Positions 45,785-58,122 of a DNA stretch of 64,000 nucleotides are shown here, in pieces (position 1 is the stretch's first letter; every line of letters begins with the position of its first letter). The stretch is taken from contig CM059972.1 in NCBI GenBank assembly GCA_030490835.1, forward strand, positions 34,017,452-34,081,451. The letters are read 5' to 3'. Below the pieces are notes generated by a model. It made no database searches, was not told the DNA's origin, and worked only from the letters and a program-made list of their open reading frames with translations. This DNA is from Annona cherimola (Eukaryota > Streptophyta > Magnoliopsida > Magnoliales > Annonaceae). The translations under genes and the position numbers were made by a program.

Positions 45785-47947
45785 CTATTTCAATTCTTGA
45801 AAACTATGCTCGCATTCTTTAGACCATACATACCTGACTCCTTTACGAGTCAATCTTGTAAACGGGGCTGACAATTGTGAAAATCCTTCAACAAATCTTC
45901 TATAGTAGCCGGGCAATCCTAGAAAACTTTGGATTTCTGTAATGGTTGTTGGCCTTGGCCATTTCAGCACTGCTTCAATCTTTTGAGGATCAACTTGAAT
46001 ACCTATTTCTGATATTTTATGCCCAAGAAATCCTATTTGTTTCAACCAGAACTCACGTTTCTTCAACTTGGCATATAATTTTTCTTTTCTCAACCTTTCC
46101 AAAACCCTTCGTAAATGATCTTCATGTTCTTTCTCCATTTTTGAGTAGATCAGGACATCATCAATAAATACAACCACAAATTGATCAAGATAGTCCTGAA
46201 AAACTCTATTCATCATATCCATGAATACAGCAGACGCATTAGTAAGTCCGAAAGGCATTACCAAAAACTCGAAATGTCCATACCTAGTTCGAAAAGCTGT
46301 CTTATGAACATCGGTAGGACTTATCCTCAGTTGATGATACCCTAACTGTAAATCAATTTTGGAGAAAATTGAGGCTCCATGTAATTGATCGAATAAATCA
46401 TCAATCCTGCGCAATGAATACTTGTTCTTTATTATAACTTTATTTAGCTCCCTGTAATCAATACATAGCCTCAAACTTCCATCCTTTTTCCTTATAGACA
46501 TTACCAGAGCTCCCCAAGGTGACACACTTGGCCTGATGAAACCCTTATCCATCAGCTCCTGTATTTGAGTCCTTAGTTCATTCATTTCGGCTGGCGCCAT
46601 TCTATATCGAGTTTTAGATATTGGGGTTGTACCCGATATAATATCTATAGTCATATCCATTTCCCTTTGTGGAGGCAATGTGGTTAATTCCTTTGGAAAT
46701 ACGTCGGGAAATTCCCTAACCACCAGAATCTGATTAATTTCTACCTCCATACCTTTCTCTACATTTACTGACACTAGGTATGCTTGGCATTTTTGTCGGA
46801 TCATCCTGACTACTTTCATAGATGATATCAATATATTTAAAATTTCAGATAGCCTCAGCTTCCCAATGGCTATCTCCTTTCCTAGGGTTGCTTCAAATTG
46901 CACCTTCTTATTTTTACAATCTATGGTGGCTCCCCATTGACTTAGCCAATCCATACCCAATATTACATCAAATTCAGTCATAGGTAATAGGATCAAATCG
47001 GCTTCTAGAATCAACGATCCTATCCTAATTGGGCATGCTTTGCATACTTGGCTAGAACTTGCTAACCTATAAACAGGGGATTCTACATGGATTATCTGAT
47101 TAGTCTCCTCTACCGGTAGTGCATGGGTGGTCATATATTGGCATGTTATGAATGATTGGCTAGCACCTGAATCAAACAAGGCTACAACCAAATTTCTTAA
47201 AATATAAACTGTACCTGTGACCACCTTTTTCTCCTGTTCTTGAGATTCTATCCGGGTCAAGGCATGCACATGCACCAAATTCATAGAAGTTCCCTGCTTA
47301 TTTGTTGCTCCGGGTATTCTGAGTTGAGCAGGTCTTCTGCGTCCTTGCGATGTCTGCGCCTTATTTGGGTAATTCGGGGCAATGTGACCTGTCTGATCAC
47401 AGATATAACATTTAACAACCTTTGCTTCACCCGTCCTGCACTCCTTGGCGATATGACCCATTTGTCCACATTTGTAGCACCGTTTCGAGCCCTTTAAACA
47501 CTCGCCTGTATGCCGCTTTTGACATTTTCTAGATAGAGGTGAGCTTTTCTTCTTTGGGATTCCTTTTCTAGCCTTTTCCTTCCCAGTTTCTGTTTCCTCT
47601 GTACCCATGCTGAACTTTCTTGAGCCTAATCTCAATTCCTGTGTTCTTAAAGCCTCAATTTCCAATGCTCTTGCTCTCTCGAGACTTGAAGCATAATCCT
47701 TGATCAGCAGAGGGGCAAAACTTTCCCGAAGATATGGCCTCAATCCTTGTTGGAATCTCTGTGCTTTATTTCCTGGAACATTTGCAATCCAAGGCACATA
47801 CTTGACCTGACCATTGAATTTTGTGGCATCCTCGGTGACCGTCATCCTCCCTTGATAAAGTTTTTCGAATTCTATCACTTTTTGACTCTGTAATCCAACA
47901 GGGTGGTATTCTTTGTTAAACTCTTCAACAAAAGTTTGCCAAGACAC
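45785..47947 (-). pseudogene. Gypsy gag-protease-RT frame, copy B
   Basis: One 720-codon frame spans the second half of gag (capsid region, two zinc knuckles near residues 156-191, the second lacking its last Cys), protease (DSGAS near 258) and RT (LCIDYRELN near 490, [10 protein letters not shown] near 592). Copy A has a stop and a Met to Thr change in the gag-protease joint, and one Lys fewer near 6830. The upstream stop in gag and the downstream stop before RNase H are shared with copy A, so the element is still defective. Confidence 0.87.
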
Positions 47948-47956
47948 TTCTTCCGG

Positions 47957-48568
47957 TCATGGCATTGTAATCAACATTATTTTCCACCACTCGTGTGCAT
48001 CCTTTACTAATAAATGAGTAGCACACAATACCTTTTGAAGGTCATTGCACGGAGATATCCTGAATAATTTCTTGATCTCCGTCATCCATTGTTCTGCTTG
48101 CACTGGGTCGGGTTCTCTGAAAAACTTTGGGGGTTGTTGTGCTAGAAATGCATTGATTACCCTTCTATCAGCTTCCATTAGCTGATTTTCGTCTCTCAAT
48201 GGTACTGGTGTGGAAATGGGGTCCGCCATTGGAGCAGGTCTTTCCCTTTCTATACTACCCAACTGAGCTTGTTGGGTTCTTTCTCATAGTTTGTGTTGCC
48301 CAATCCCTAGTGGCTTGCTGCATTGCGTCTTTTACTGCCGCAACCAATCTTTCCTCTATGAGTCTAGACTATCTTGACTCAGTTTCCTCTTCTGTATTTC
48401 TGTCAGGGCTTCCATCAATTCTCCTTTGATGGTTTCTTTGGGTAGGTCCTTGTATCACAGGCCTTCCTCTCTTAGGCCTACTAGACTCGCCAACTTTATG
48501 TTGGCTTGGAATCTCTATAGCTGTTTCTTTTCTTTATTTTTCCATAGTCCTGACCTTGTCTCCACCAT
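47957..48568 (-). pseudogene. Gypsy gag N-terminal part, copy B
   Basis: Starts at the ATG at 48568 (MVETRSG), with the same early stop and frame changes as copy A. It joins the 45785-47947 frame in phase through the shared TGA at 47957. Confidence 0.8.
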
Positions 48569-48930
48569 CGCGCTATTTTGGGTATATAAAAGCACACATT
48601 TTTCATTTATCATTAAGGTTGGATCATCATACATGCATTTCATTATCATGTAAACAATAGTCAATTCACTCAATCACAACATGTCATATCATTCAAGCTC
48701 ATTCATCCATATATTTAAAACTCCTAAGTACAACTATGTCAACATATTCATTCATAACCATCATATTCACAATATTTTATTCATAGTCACTACATATGAG
48801 GATATAGCATACTTATGTACATATGACATAGCACACATACATTACTTGTGAACATGTGAATCTACCATGAAACTATAGTATCATCAAGTCATAATTATAC
48901 ATACACAAACTTAGAAAGCAAGAATATTCA

Positions 48931-49305
48931 TCATCTGCCTAGGCCTCTCCTTATATATCGTCTACAACTAGGTGAAAATTGTGAGGGTGCCTCGGTGATC
49001 ATACTAGTGTCAGACCACGCACGGACCTCTTCCTCTCCACTATCATCGTCATCATCCTCATCCTCATCATCGTTCTCTTCCTCACTTACATACTCCTCTA
49101 CCACCTCCTCTACTTCCTCCTCCTCTTCTTCTTCTTCCTCGACAGGTTTTAGGAATTCCATGGGATCATCATCATCATTAACTTCCTCAAGTAAGGCAAT
49201 TTCACCTGTCTTTTTGGATATGTCAAGCATTGCCTCACCGGGTCGAGGAGCTGCAAGTACCTCAATAACTCCTTCGGCTCGACGCTCTTCAACATAGAGG
49301 GCCAT
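48931..49305 (-). CDS. Acidic leader ORF, copy B
   Basis: Identical in sequence to the 124-codon ORF at 8844-9218 as far as compared: long Glu/Asp runs, basic C-terminus. Position between primer site and gag is the same. Function unknown; coding uncertain. Confidence 0.38.
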   Translation of the reverse strand: MALYVEERRAEGVIEVLAAPRPGEAMLDISKKTGEIALLEEVNDDDDPMEFLKPVEEEEEEEEEVEEVVEEYVSEEENDDEDEDDDDDSGEEEVRAWSDTSMITEAPSQFSPSCRRYIRRGLGR

Positions 49306-49927
49306 TTCTTTTTCTCTCTAGTGAATCCTATCCCAACTTACCCCGTACCGAAACTGGACACACCCATGAACAAACCTGTACCATGGACCTCGGTCAGGTG
49401 GTGTGAGTGCTGGAATCTAATTCCAAAAATCCTGAAGGGAACAAATTATCTGTGGAAACACGGGGAGACCGTGGGACACCAAGATAAGTTCCGGGAAGAA
49501 CTCATGCTCTAGATCCATAACTTGAGGACTCTCCTAAACTTTGTCTGTGCTGGCCAGGGGAGACATGATGGCTTCCTTGAGATTGGATAGGAGTGCATCT
49601 AGGTGAAAACCCTAGGGGGACTGCTGGGAACTGTACTATGTTTTGCTGTGATCCCCACCACCTATCTATGTTCTCTTCCCTTCTTCGTCTCTTTTCCTCC
49701 TCCTCTCTCTCCATTCATAATTCTTTTGCACTCATCATTCTCTTTCCCTAATCTGCCATCTGTACAAACATAGCAATTTAATTGCATTGCAAAGACAATT
49801 TATCATCATATATCATGCATTTCATCATGCTAAAAACATATCTAATCATCATATAGTCATGTATATTTCATCATATGCTTTCAATTTTCTATACTTAAAA
49901 AATTTTCATGCTTATTTACCAATCCTT

Positions 49928-49939
49928 GCTCTGATATCA
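49928..49939 (-). other. Primer binding site of the gypsy, copy B
   Basis: TGATATCAGAGC on the minus strand, same as 9841-9852, five bases from the LTR stub. Confidence 0.78.
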
Positions 49940-49944
49940 AGCTC

Positions 49945-51040
49945 TGTGGTGCCCCAAACCTAAGCATCACATCCTGAGCCTTACCTTGGGATCGTTATTG
50001 ATTGGTAAAAGTGTTTTAGGACATATGGATGTCCATCGCTAAAAGAAGCTATGTCAAAAATATTTTAAGACATCAAATGTCTCTGGGCTAAAGGAATTTT
50101 ACGATGAAAAAATATTTTTGGACCTAAAAATGTCCTTTGCCGAAAAGGCTTATGTGAATGATGTTTTAGGACATGAGAATGTCCTTCTTTGCCAAAGGAT
50201 TTATGAGAAAAATGTTTTGGACGTAAAATATCCACTGGCAAAAGATGATTTTATGTAAATGTCTTGGAACATTGGAAATGTTCACTCAAGACAAAACAAA
50301 ATTAATTAAAGAGGGTAAAACATGGATGTTTTGCCTTAACATGCCCAGAGGTGGCTTGTAAATGATTTTTAAGAATGAATATTTTATGATAATATTCAAG
50401 GACATAGAATCGTCCTCATGAACAGAGGATTTCATGTTAATGTTTTAGGACATGTAAATGTCCTTAAGAAAAAGGTGTTCAAGATGTTTAATGGAATGAT
50501 TTTCAAGGAAGTCTTGCCCTAAAAGATAAAATGCTTGCTTACTGAGTTGTCACTCACGTTCTGTTTTTCCAAACCTTAGACAGGTACCGGGAAACTCAAG
50601 GAGATGCAAATCTAAGAAATGACGTAAGACTGGAGATGATGGCCAGGTAGGCTATAAGGAATGGAAAAGCATGAACATGCTAAGGTATGTAAATGTGTAT
50701 GTGAACTTAATTAGAATTTTAAGTTCTATATGATTCAATGATTGAATGTATGGATGTATCAATGTAAAATGTGATGATTGAGTCAAGGAAACTTTCATTG
50801 TAGAATAGCAGGATGAGATGCTATGTAATAGAATTTGAAATTTTATTACAGGTGTGTTGTAGCTTGTATGATGAATGATGTTGATTGTAAAGAAATGATT
50901 GATGAATAAGTCGTAAAAAAAATTTTGAACGAGATCCAATTAAGAACCCGCCACGTGATCAGGGCAACAATCCTGATTCACATTTACCAATCGATAAGGT
51001 CTTGAGGTAAGGAAGTGACATCCCGGTTTGGGGCGCCACA
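49945..51040. repeat. Inverted LTR stub plus LTR fragment, copy B
   Basis: Equivalent to 9858-10953: about 65 bp of inverted LTR end (49945-50009), then a plus-strand LTR fragment ending GGGGCGCCACA at 51040, with the hairpin array (50017-50477) and splice-bordered segment (50584-50684). Confidence 0.75.
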
Positions 51041-51050
51041 AGGAAGAAGG

Positions 51051-52618
51051 TGTTGGGTCCCGAATAGATGGCAAAACCCAAGAGGGGAGGGGTGAATTGG
51101 GTATTTAAAAATTTATAACTTAAACAGAAACTTGACCCCGGATTAATCCAGTCCCCTTAATGAAGAAACGAAATGGAAAGCAAAGTAATGTAGAGAGCAG
51201 AAATGTAAATCAAGCAGACAAGAATTTTTATAGTGGTTCGGGCAACCTCCCTACTCCACTCTTCCAAGCTCACACTCCTTGTGACTTGGGTTCCACTATT
51301 GCATTCCACGAATACAATTAGAGCCTCTTGCTCTCTTCTAGATTCTAGCTCTAGGGGGCATATAACTCACTGCTCAAGTAGGTGATGAGTCACACTCCAA
51401 TCACACACTACTTAGCATACACTTGATCCTAGTTCCTCAAACTAGATCAAGTTCAATTACAAATAAATGAAACAAAGAAATCTACACTTTACAGTTGTGT
51501 ATTAGCAGTTTTGGCGCAGAGAAGAACTTGTTGTAATGGCTTTGAAGATTCTGAAATAAAGCTCTTGCAATTTGAAGTAGAGTTCTTCTTCTTTGAGTGG
51601 CTTGATCTCTTTAGAGCTCTTGAATGTAGTAGTTAAGCACACTTAATGTTTTTCAGCTACTTCCCTCGTCCACCATGAATGCTATTTATAATTTTGGAGG
51701 GAATCCGAACGTTAGAAGGTAGGTGGCGCGCATTTAATGCGCCAACGTTCGAATTAATTCCGACCGTTGCGACCCAAGTCGCAGGTGGAGTCGACTTCGG
51801 ATGCGACTTCGCCCAAGTCGTAGATGGAGTCGACTTCGGGTGCGACTTCGCTTCTCCGTCGCAACTTCAAGTTCCAGTCAGGGTCGACTTGGGTTCACGA
51901 CTTGACCCAAGTCGCAGGTGAAGTCGACTTCGGGTGCGACTTCACCTTGGCAGTTGGTTTTATGAACTTTGAAAAACTTGGAAGATGATTCGTTTTGCTT
52001 AGGCTTTCTTCCTTCAGTCCTTTTGATTCTGGAATGGCTCCTCATACTTATAGATCTTGTGAACCTTGAAGAACTTGACTTTGATTCTTCCTGGATTAGC
52101 TTGATCCTTGTGAATCTTTGAAGGAATTGAGTCTTGCTTGGAATTTGAAACACTTGAGTTGATAATGAGCTTGTTTTCTGAAAAAATAGCTTCTGCCCGA
52201 TCGAAGTCGATGTCGGAGTCGACTTCGGCTGCGACTTCACCTCAAGTCGTACGTGGAGTCGACTTGGGGTGCGACTTCGGCATTCTGCTGTTTTGAATTC
52301 AACTCTGGAAGATTTCGCCCGACTGAAGTCGATGGTGAGGTCGACTTCGTTTGCGACTTGGCTACCCAAGTCGCAGGTGGAGTCAACTTGGCCTGCGACT
52401 TCACTTGCTCTTCTCCCGTTTTCAACTCTGGACAGTTTTGCATGTTTGAAGTCGATCTTGGAGTCGACTTGGGGAACGACTTGGCCTTCCAACTTGATTT
52501 TCTTCAAATGTATATTCCTTAAGACATTTCACAAACTTGTTAGTAGCCAAGACTTTCTCAAATTGATTTGTTAATCATCAAAACATAGATTTAGCTAGTT
52601 TTCCTCATGTTTCCAACA
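51051..52618 (-). repeat. Copia 3' LTR, copy B
   Basis: Matches 10964-12531. A private change turns one GTCGACTT into GTCAACTT at about 52385; the hybrid LTR at 58123 does not share it. Confidence 0.93.
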
Positions 52619-52938
52619 ATCTCCCCCTTTTTGATGATTGACAAAACCGATTTGAGTGGATACCTTGCATTTAAATAAATAAGCTCATATTCATAATGCA
52701 AACATTCAAAGTATTCATTTAAGCATATACATATCCTACTCTTCTCTCCTTAAATCTCTCTCCCCTTTAATCATCTCTCTCCCTTTTAATCATAAAGACT
52801 TATACTCAAATCCTCTTCTTCTCCCCATTCTTAAATCTCTCTCCCCCTTTTTGTCAATATATCAAAAAGATTAGAGGGTATTCAAAGAGATAGGTGGGTT
52901 AGCTCCCCCTAAATGGGTGCTCCCCCTCAATTTATGCT

Positions 52939-55900
52939 TTAAGTGAGTTCAAGCATTCCCATGTCATTTCTAATCTTATAAAATGCTTCTTTTGCTAGGG
53001 GCTTAGTGAATATATCTGCAACTTGATCCTCTGTTCTTACATATACCAAACATATGTCATGATTTTCTACATGTTCTCTAATGAAATGATGTCTAAGGTC
53101 TATATGTTTGGTCCTAGAATGCAAGACTGGATTCTTGGTTAGACATATGGCACTGGTATTGTCACATTTGATAGGTATATCTTTAAAATCCATGCCATAG
53201 TCCCTAAGTTGCTGTTTCATCCAAAGTAATTGAGCACAACAGCTCCCGGCGGCAATATATTCGGCTTCCGCCGTAGATAGAGCAACACTAGTTTGTTTTC
53301 TTGAAAACCATGAAACCAACATGCTTCCAAGAAACTGACATGTTCCACTAGTGCTTTTTCTATCTACTTTGTAACCAGCAAAATCCGCATCCGAGTAGCC
53401 GATTAGATCAAAATTAGAGCCCTTTGGATACCATAGTCCTAAATTGGTAGTGTCTACTAGATATCTAAAAATTCTTTTCACAGCTACCAAGTGTGATTCT
53501 TTTGGGCATGATTGAAATCTAGAGCACATACACACACTAAACAAAATATCTGGCCTAGAAGCAGTTAAATACAATAAGGAACCTATCATGCTTCTATACA
53601 ATTTTATATCAACTAAGTTTCCCTTTTCATCTTTGTCCATTTTGATTGTGGAGCTCATGGGCATGTTTGCTCCTTTGCTGTTCTCCATGCCAAACTTCTT
53701 GAGCATCTCCTTGATGTATTTGGACTGGTTTATGAAGATTCCTTCATTTAATTGCTTGATTTGCAGTCCAAGGAAGAAGTTTAGCTCTCCCATCATGCTC
53801 ATCTCAAACTCTTTCTGCATAAGCTCAGAAAATTCTTGACAAAGAGTTTCATTAGTAGCACCAAAAATGATATCATCAACATAAATTTGAATGATCAATA
53901 TGTCCTTTTCTTTATACTTGATAAACAAAGTGGTGTCTACCTTTCCTTTTTGAAAATCGTGATCAATCAGAAATTTGCTTAGTCTATCATACCAAGCTCT
54001 TGGAGCTTGTTTTAATCCATATAATGCTTTGGTTAGCTTGTATACAAATTTAGATTGATCTTTTTCCTCAAATCTAGGTGGTTGCTCAACATACACCTCT
54101 TCATTTATATAACCATTCAGAAATGCACTTTTGACATCCATTTGAAACAATTTAAAGTTCATGTGAGATGCAAAAGCTAGTAAGATGCGAATTGCCTCTA
54201 ATCTAGCAACCGGGGCATAGGATTCTTCAAAATCTATTCCTTCTTCTTGTGAGTATCCTTTTGCCACAAGTCTAGCTTTGTTCCTCACTACAAGTCCACT
54301 TTCATCTAATTTGTTCCTAAAGACCCACTTGGTGTCAATAACAATACAGTCATTTGGTCTAGGAACAAGGTGCCAAACTTGATTTCTTTCAAATTGATTT
54401 AGCTCTTCTTGCATTGCTATAATCCAGTTTTCATCATCAAGAGCTTGTTCAATATTAGAAGGTTCAATCTTGGATACAAAAGCATATTGTCCACACACAT
54501 TTTGCTTTGACCTTCTAGTTTTTACACCTTCATACACATTTCCTATAACTTGCTCAATTGGATGTGCATGTTTGAATTTTAAATCAGATGGAGGTTTATA
54601 GGAATCATTACCTTCACTTACCCTTTCCTCCAAGAATTCCTCTTGCTTTTCCATATGCAATTTTTCAAGATTGCTTGCTATGTCATCTGCATCACTTGAA
54701 TCATCCTTTCTTTTAAAGCATGGGTTAGTTTCATCAAAAACAACATGTATGGATTCTTCTACAACTTGGTTTCGTTTATTGAAAACTCTATATGCTTTGC
54801 TATTTGATGAATAACCAAGGAATATTGCTTCATCACTTTTAGCATCAAGTTTTCCCAAGTTGGTTTTTCCATTGTTCAGAACATAACATGTGCATCCAAA
54901 AGTATGAAAATAAGATATGTTTGGTTTCTTTCCTTTCCATAGCTCATATGGGGTCTTTTTCAAGATTGCTCTAATGGTAACTCGATTCAATACATGACAA
55001 GCTGTACTTACAGCTTCACCCCAAAACTTCTTAGATAATTTGCTCTCATTTAGCATAGTTCTAGCCATCTCTTGTATAGTTCTATTTTTCCTCTCCACTA
55101 CTCCATTTTGTTGTGGAGTCCTTGGTGCAGAAAATGTGTGATGAATTCCTTTTTCAGTACATAATTCTATGAATCGTTTGTTCTCAAATTCACCACCATG
55201 GTCACTTCTTATAGTCATAATAGTACTTTGTTTTTCATTTTTCACCAAGTTTACAAACGTTGCAAACATAGAGAAGGCTTCATCTTTGCTAGCTAAAAGA
55301 ATTATCCATGTGAATCTTGAAAAGTCATCAACAATTACAAATACATATTTCTTTCCACCAATGGTTAAAATGTCGGATGGCCCATATAGATCCATGTGTA
55401 GCAATTCAAGCGGCCTAGTGGTGGAAATCTCCTTTTTGGTAGAGAAAGGCATCTTCGGTTGTTTAGATAATTGACATGCCTTACATATTTTGTCTTTGTC
55501 ATATTTCAACTTAGGCAAGCCTTCTACCAAACTCTTTTTCCATAGGGTTTTTATATTTCTCATGTTTATGTGTCCAAGCCTTTTATGCCAAACCCATGGA
55601 TCATTATCAATGGCCATTAGACATTGACCATCTAGTTCATCAAGTGAAACCAAATATATATTTCCATGTCTTTTTCCACTAAACATGATATGCTCACCAT
55701 CAAATACATTGCATACAGATGATTCAAACACAACCTTATATCCTTTATCACATAATTGGCTAATGCTCATTAAGTTATGCTTGAGTCCTTCAACAAACAA
55801 AACATCCTCCATACATGCATTTGAGCTACTGTAAATATTTCCTTTACCTTTGATTTTACCTTTATCATTATTACCAAAGGCAACCGTTCCGTCGTTGCAA

Positions 55901-56013
55901 GGCTTAAGTTTGTGAAACAAATTTCTTTCTCCAGTCATGTGCCTTGAACAACCGCTATCCATGAACCATATATTATTTGCCTTTGCCTTTAAACAAATCT
56001 GAAAAGTAAACAA
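52939..56013 (-). CDS. Copia pol polyprotein, copy B
   Basis: Same 1024-codon frame as 12852-15926, with the protease DSG, the integrase acidic residues, YVDD and RNase H motifs intact. Differences seen are Val to Ile near residue 15, Gln to Glu near 203 (LELLHMD) and Glu to Lys near 257 (LVKNEKQ). Without the element's 5' end it has no promoter of its own next to it, so expression is unlikely. Confidence 0.92.
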   Translation of the reverse strand: MFTFQICLKAKANNIWFMDSGCSRHMTGERNLFHKLKPCNDGTVAFGNNDKGKIKGKGNIYSSSNACMEDVLFVEGLKHNLMSISQLCDKGYKVVFESSVCNVFDGEHIMFSGKRHGNIYLVSLDELDGQCLMAIDNDPWVWHKRLGHINMRNIKTLWKKSLVEGLPKLKYDKDKICKACQLSKQPKMPFSTKKEISTTRPLELLHMDLYGPSDILTIGGKKYVFVIVDDFSRFTWIILLASKDEAFSMFATFVNLVKNEKQSTIMTIRSDHGGEFENKRFIELCTEKGIHHTFSAPRTPQQNGVVERKNRTIQEMARTMLNESKLSKKFWGEAVSTACHVLNRVTIRAILKKTPYELWKGKKPNISYFHTFGCTCYVLNNGKTNLGKLDAKSDEAIFLGYSSNSKAYRVFNKRNQVVEESIHVVFDETNPCFKRKDDSSDADDIASNLEKLHMEKQEEFLEERVSEGNDSYKPPSDLKFKHAHPIEQVIGNVYEGVKTRRSKQNVCGQYAFVSKIEPSNIEQALDDENWIIAMQEELNQFERNQVWHLVPRPNDCIVIDTKWVFRNKLDESGLVVRNKARLVAKGYSQEEGIDFEESYAPVARLEAIRILLAFASHMNFKLFQMDVKSAFLNGYINEEVYVEQPPRFEEKDQSKFVYKLTKALYGLKQAPRAWYDRLSKFLIDHDFQKGKVDTTLFIKYKEKDILIIQIYVDDIIFGATNETLCQEFSELMQKEFEMSMMGELNFFLGLQIKQLNEGIFINQSKYIKEMLKKFGMENSKGANMPMSSTIKMDKDEKGNLVDIKLYRSMIGSLLYLTASRPDILFSVCMCSRFQSCPKESHLVAVKRIFRYLVDTTNLGLWYPKGSNFDLIGYSDADFAGYKVDRKSTSGTCQFLGSMLVSWFSRKQTSVALSTAEAEYIAAGSCCAQLLWMKQQLRDYGMDFKDIPIKCDNTSAICLTKNPVLHSRTKHIDLRHHFIREHVENHDICLVYVRTEDQVADIFTKPLAKEAFYKIRNDMGMLELT

Positions 56014-56020
56014 ATAATCC

Positions 56021-57044
56021 TTATCTTTTTGGTACCCATTTTATGGGTCCATTTGGGTTAGTAATATTATTCAACCTTTGTTGCTCCAACTTAGAAAGTC
56101 CAAATCTTGTGTTCCTTGGAACCCAAACTAGTTTTGCACCATAATCAAACAATCTCTTAAAGTTACACTTGTAAACTTTATGACCCATTTTGTTGCAAAA
56201 GTTGCAAGCCATTGGTAATCTAGGAGTAGGCCTCCAAGTATATTTTGGTTCAAATGTTGGTCTTTTAGTCCACATAACATTTCTCCTTTGTGGCTTGTAT
56301 ATAGGTGCAATTTTGGTTTGATATTTCCCAAGTGTAGGCACATTTGATTTGCCACTTTCTCCTTGCTCAAATGTATTGTATCCAAGACCTCTTTTGTTTG
56401 TTTGGGAGGTCATGTTCAGAAACATCTTTACACTTTCTCCTGGATTAGAGAACTTTGCTAATGATTCATTTAAGGATTTGTTCTCCTTTTTCAGTTTCTC
56501 TACTTTTTTCAACAATGATTCATTTTCTTCTTTCAGTTTTGTTGATTTTTCAGCTAGTTTTCCATTTTCAATAATAATAAAGTTGCATTGTTGTTTCTTT
56601 GAGGACAACTTGTTTCCTAGCTTTTTGATTTCCTCATATAATGAATCATAGGCAGTTTGTAGTTCTTCTAATTCAGCACATTTGATGCAATTTTGAAAAG
56701 AAGAATAACTTGATTGAGAATAGCAAGGTTTGGAAGTTACCTCATCATTGCTTGTACATTTGGTTGAGGTGGATTGTTCTTCCAAAACTTCAGTCGTGTT
56801 TAAGCATAGCAAGTCCTCTTCTTGCTCGATTCGTGCCATGCAACATATTCTTGCACAGTTGGCTGCATCATTTTCGTTGGTTGAAGAGCTGCATGTTGAT
56901 GAAGTCTCCTCGTTGACGAACATGCCTCTTCCTCTTGGCCTTTGGTATTTTCTTCTTTCATGACTCTCCTTTGGCCTTTCTTCTGGTGTAGGACATTGAG
57001 CTTGCATATGTCCTACGACCCCGCATCGATAGCATTTTGTGACC
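56021..57044 (-). pseudogene. Copia gag, C-terminal part, copy B
   Basis: The frame covers the second half of gag: remains of the first zinc knuckle, the coiled coil and the second knuckle [14 protein letters not shown]. It is cut at 57044 within the first knuckle (CYRCG). The first in-frame ATG is at 57007. One Asp to Gly change is seen near the GESGKSN region. Confidence 0.9.
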
Positions 57045-57056
57045 CCGCTTTCATGA
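57045..57056. other. Filler at the rearrangement junction
   Basis: Twelve bases match neither side in register. Together with the next two bases they contain CTTTCATGACT (57048-57058), which also occurs in copia gag about 80 bp away (56955-56965; 16868-16878 in copy A). This suggests filler copied from nearby DNA during end joining. Confidence 0.65.
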
Positions 57057-58112
57057 CTTGGGATCGTTATTGATTGGTAAAAGTGTTTTAGGACATATGG
57101 ATGTCCATCGCTAAAAGAAGCTATGTCAAAAATATTTTAAGACATCAAATGTCTCTGGGCTAAAGGAATTTTACGATGAAAAAATATTTTTGGACCTAAA
57201 AATGTCCTTTGCCGAAAAGGCTTATGTGAATGATGTTTTAGGACATGAGAATGTCCTTCTTTGCCAAAGGATTTATGAGAAAAATGTTTTGGACGTAAAA
57301 TATCCACTGGCAAAAGATGATTTTATGTAAATGTCTTGGAACATTGGAAATGTTCACTCAAGACAAAACAAAATTAATTAAAGAGGGTAAAACATGGATG
57401 TTTTGCCTTAACATGCCCAGAGGTGGCTTGTAAATGATTTTTAAGAATGAATATTTTATGATAATATTCAAGGACATAGAATCGTCCTCATGAACAGAGG
57501 ATTTCATGTTAATGTTTTAGGACATGTAAATGTCCTTAAGAAAAAGGTGTTCAAGATGTTTAATGGAATGATTTTCAAGGAAGTCTTGCCCTAAAAGATA
57601 AAATGCTTGCTTACTGAGTTGTCACTCACGTTCTGTTTTTCCAAACCTTAGACAGGTACCGGGAAACTCAAGGAGATGCAAATCTAAGAAATGACGTAAG
57701 ACTGGAGATGATGGCCAGGTAGGCTATAAGGAATGGAAAAGCATGAACATGCTAAGGTATGTAAATGTGTATGTGAACTTAATTAGAATTTTAAGTTCTA
57801 TATGATTCAATGATTGAATGTATGGATGTATCAATGTAAAATGTGATGATTGAGTCAAGGAAACTTTCATTGTAGAATAGCAGGATGAGATGCTATGTAA
57901 TAGAATTTGAAATTTTATTACAGGTGTGTTGTAGCTTGTATGATGAATGATGTTGATTGTAAAGAAATGATTGATGAATAAGTCGTAAAAAAAATTTTGA
58001 ACGAGATCCAATTAAGAACCCGCCACGTGATCAGGGCAACAATCCTGATTCACATTTACCAATCGATAAGGTCTTGAGGTAAGGAAGTGACATCCCGGTT
58101 TGGGGCGCCACA
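57057..58112 (+). repeat. Second copy of the LTR fragment left of the copia element
   Basis: Identical in layout to 9898-10953 (offset 47159): 25 bp of the inverted stub, then plus-strand LTR with hairpin array (57089-57549), segment 57656-57756 and the end GGGGCGCCACA. It lies where the 5' portion of the copia element would be expected. Confidence 0.9.
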
Positions 58113-58122
58113 AGGAAGAAGG

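Larger units (their letters stand above)
40085..57044. repeat. Segmental duplication, copy B
   Basis: Nearly identical to 1-16957. Copy-specific changes include a 3-bp insertion near 46905, an intact Gln codon where copy A has a stop in gag, and amino-acid changes in copia pol. Identity ends exactly at 57044 and the sequence then re-enters at the equivalent of 9898. Confidence 0.95.
51051..57044 (-). mobile_element. Sirevirus-like copia element, copy B, 5' end lost
   Basis: It keeps the 3' LTR (51051-52618), polypurine tracts, complete pol and the C-terminal part of gag. The gag N-terminal half, primer site and original 5' LTR junction are missing because the sequence breaks at 57044. It therefore cannot be an autonomous element. 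A hybrid LTR lies 1.08 kb further right. Confidence 0.9.
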
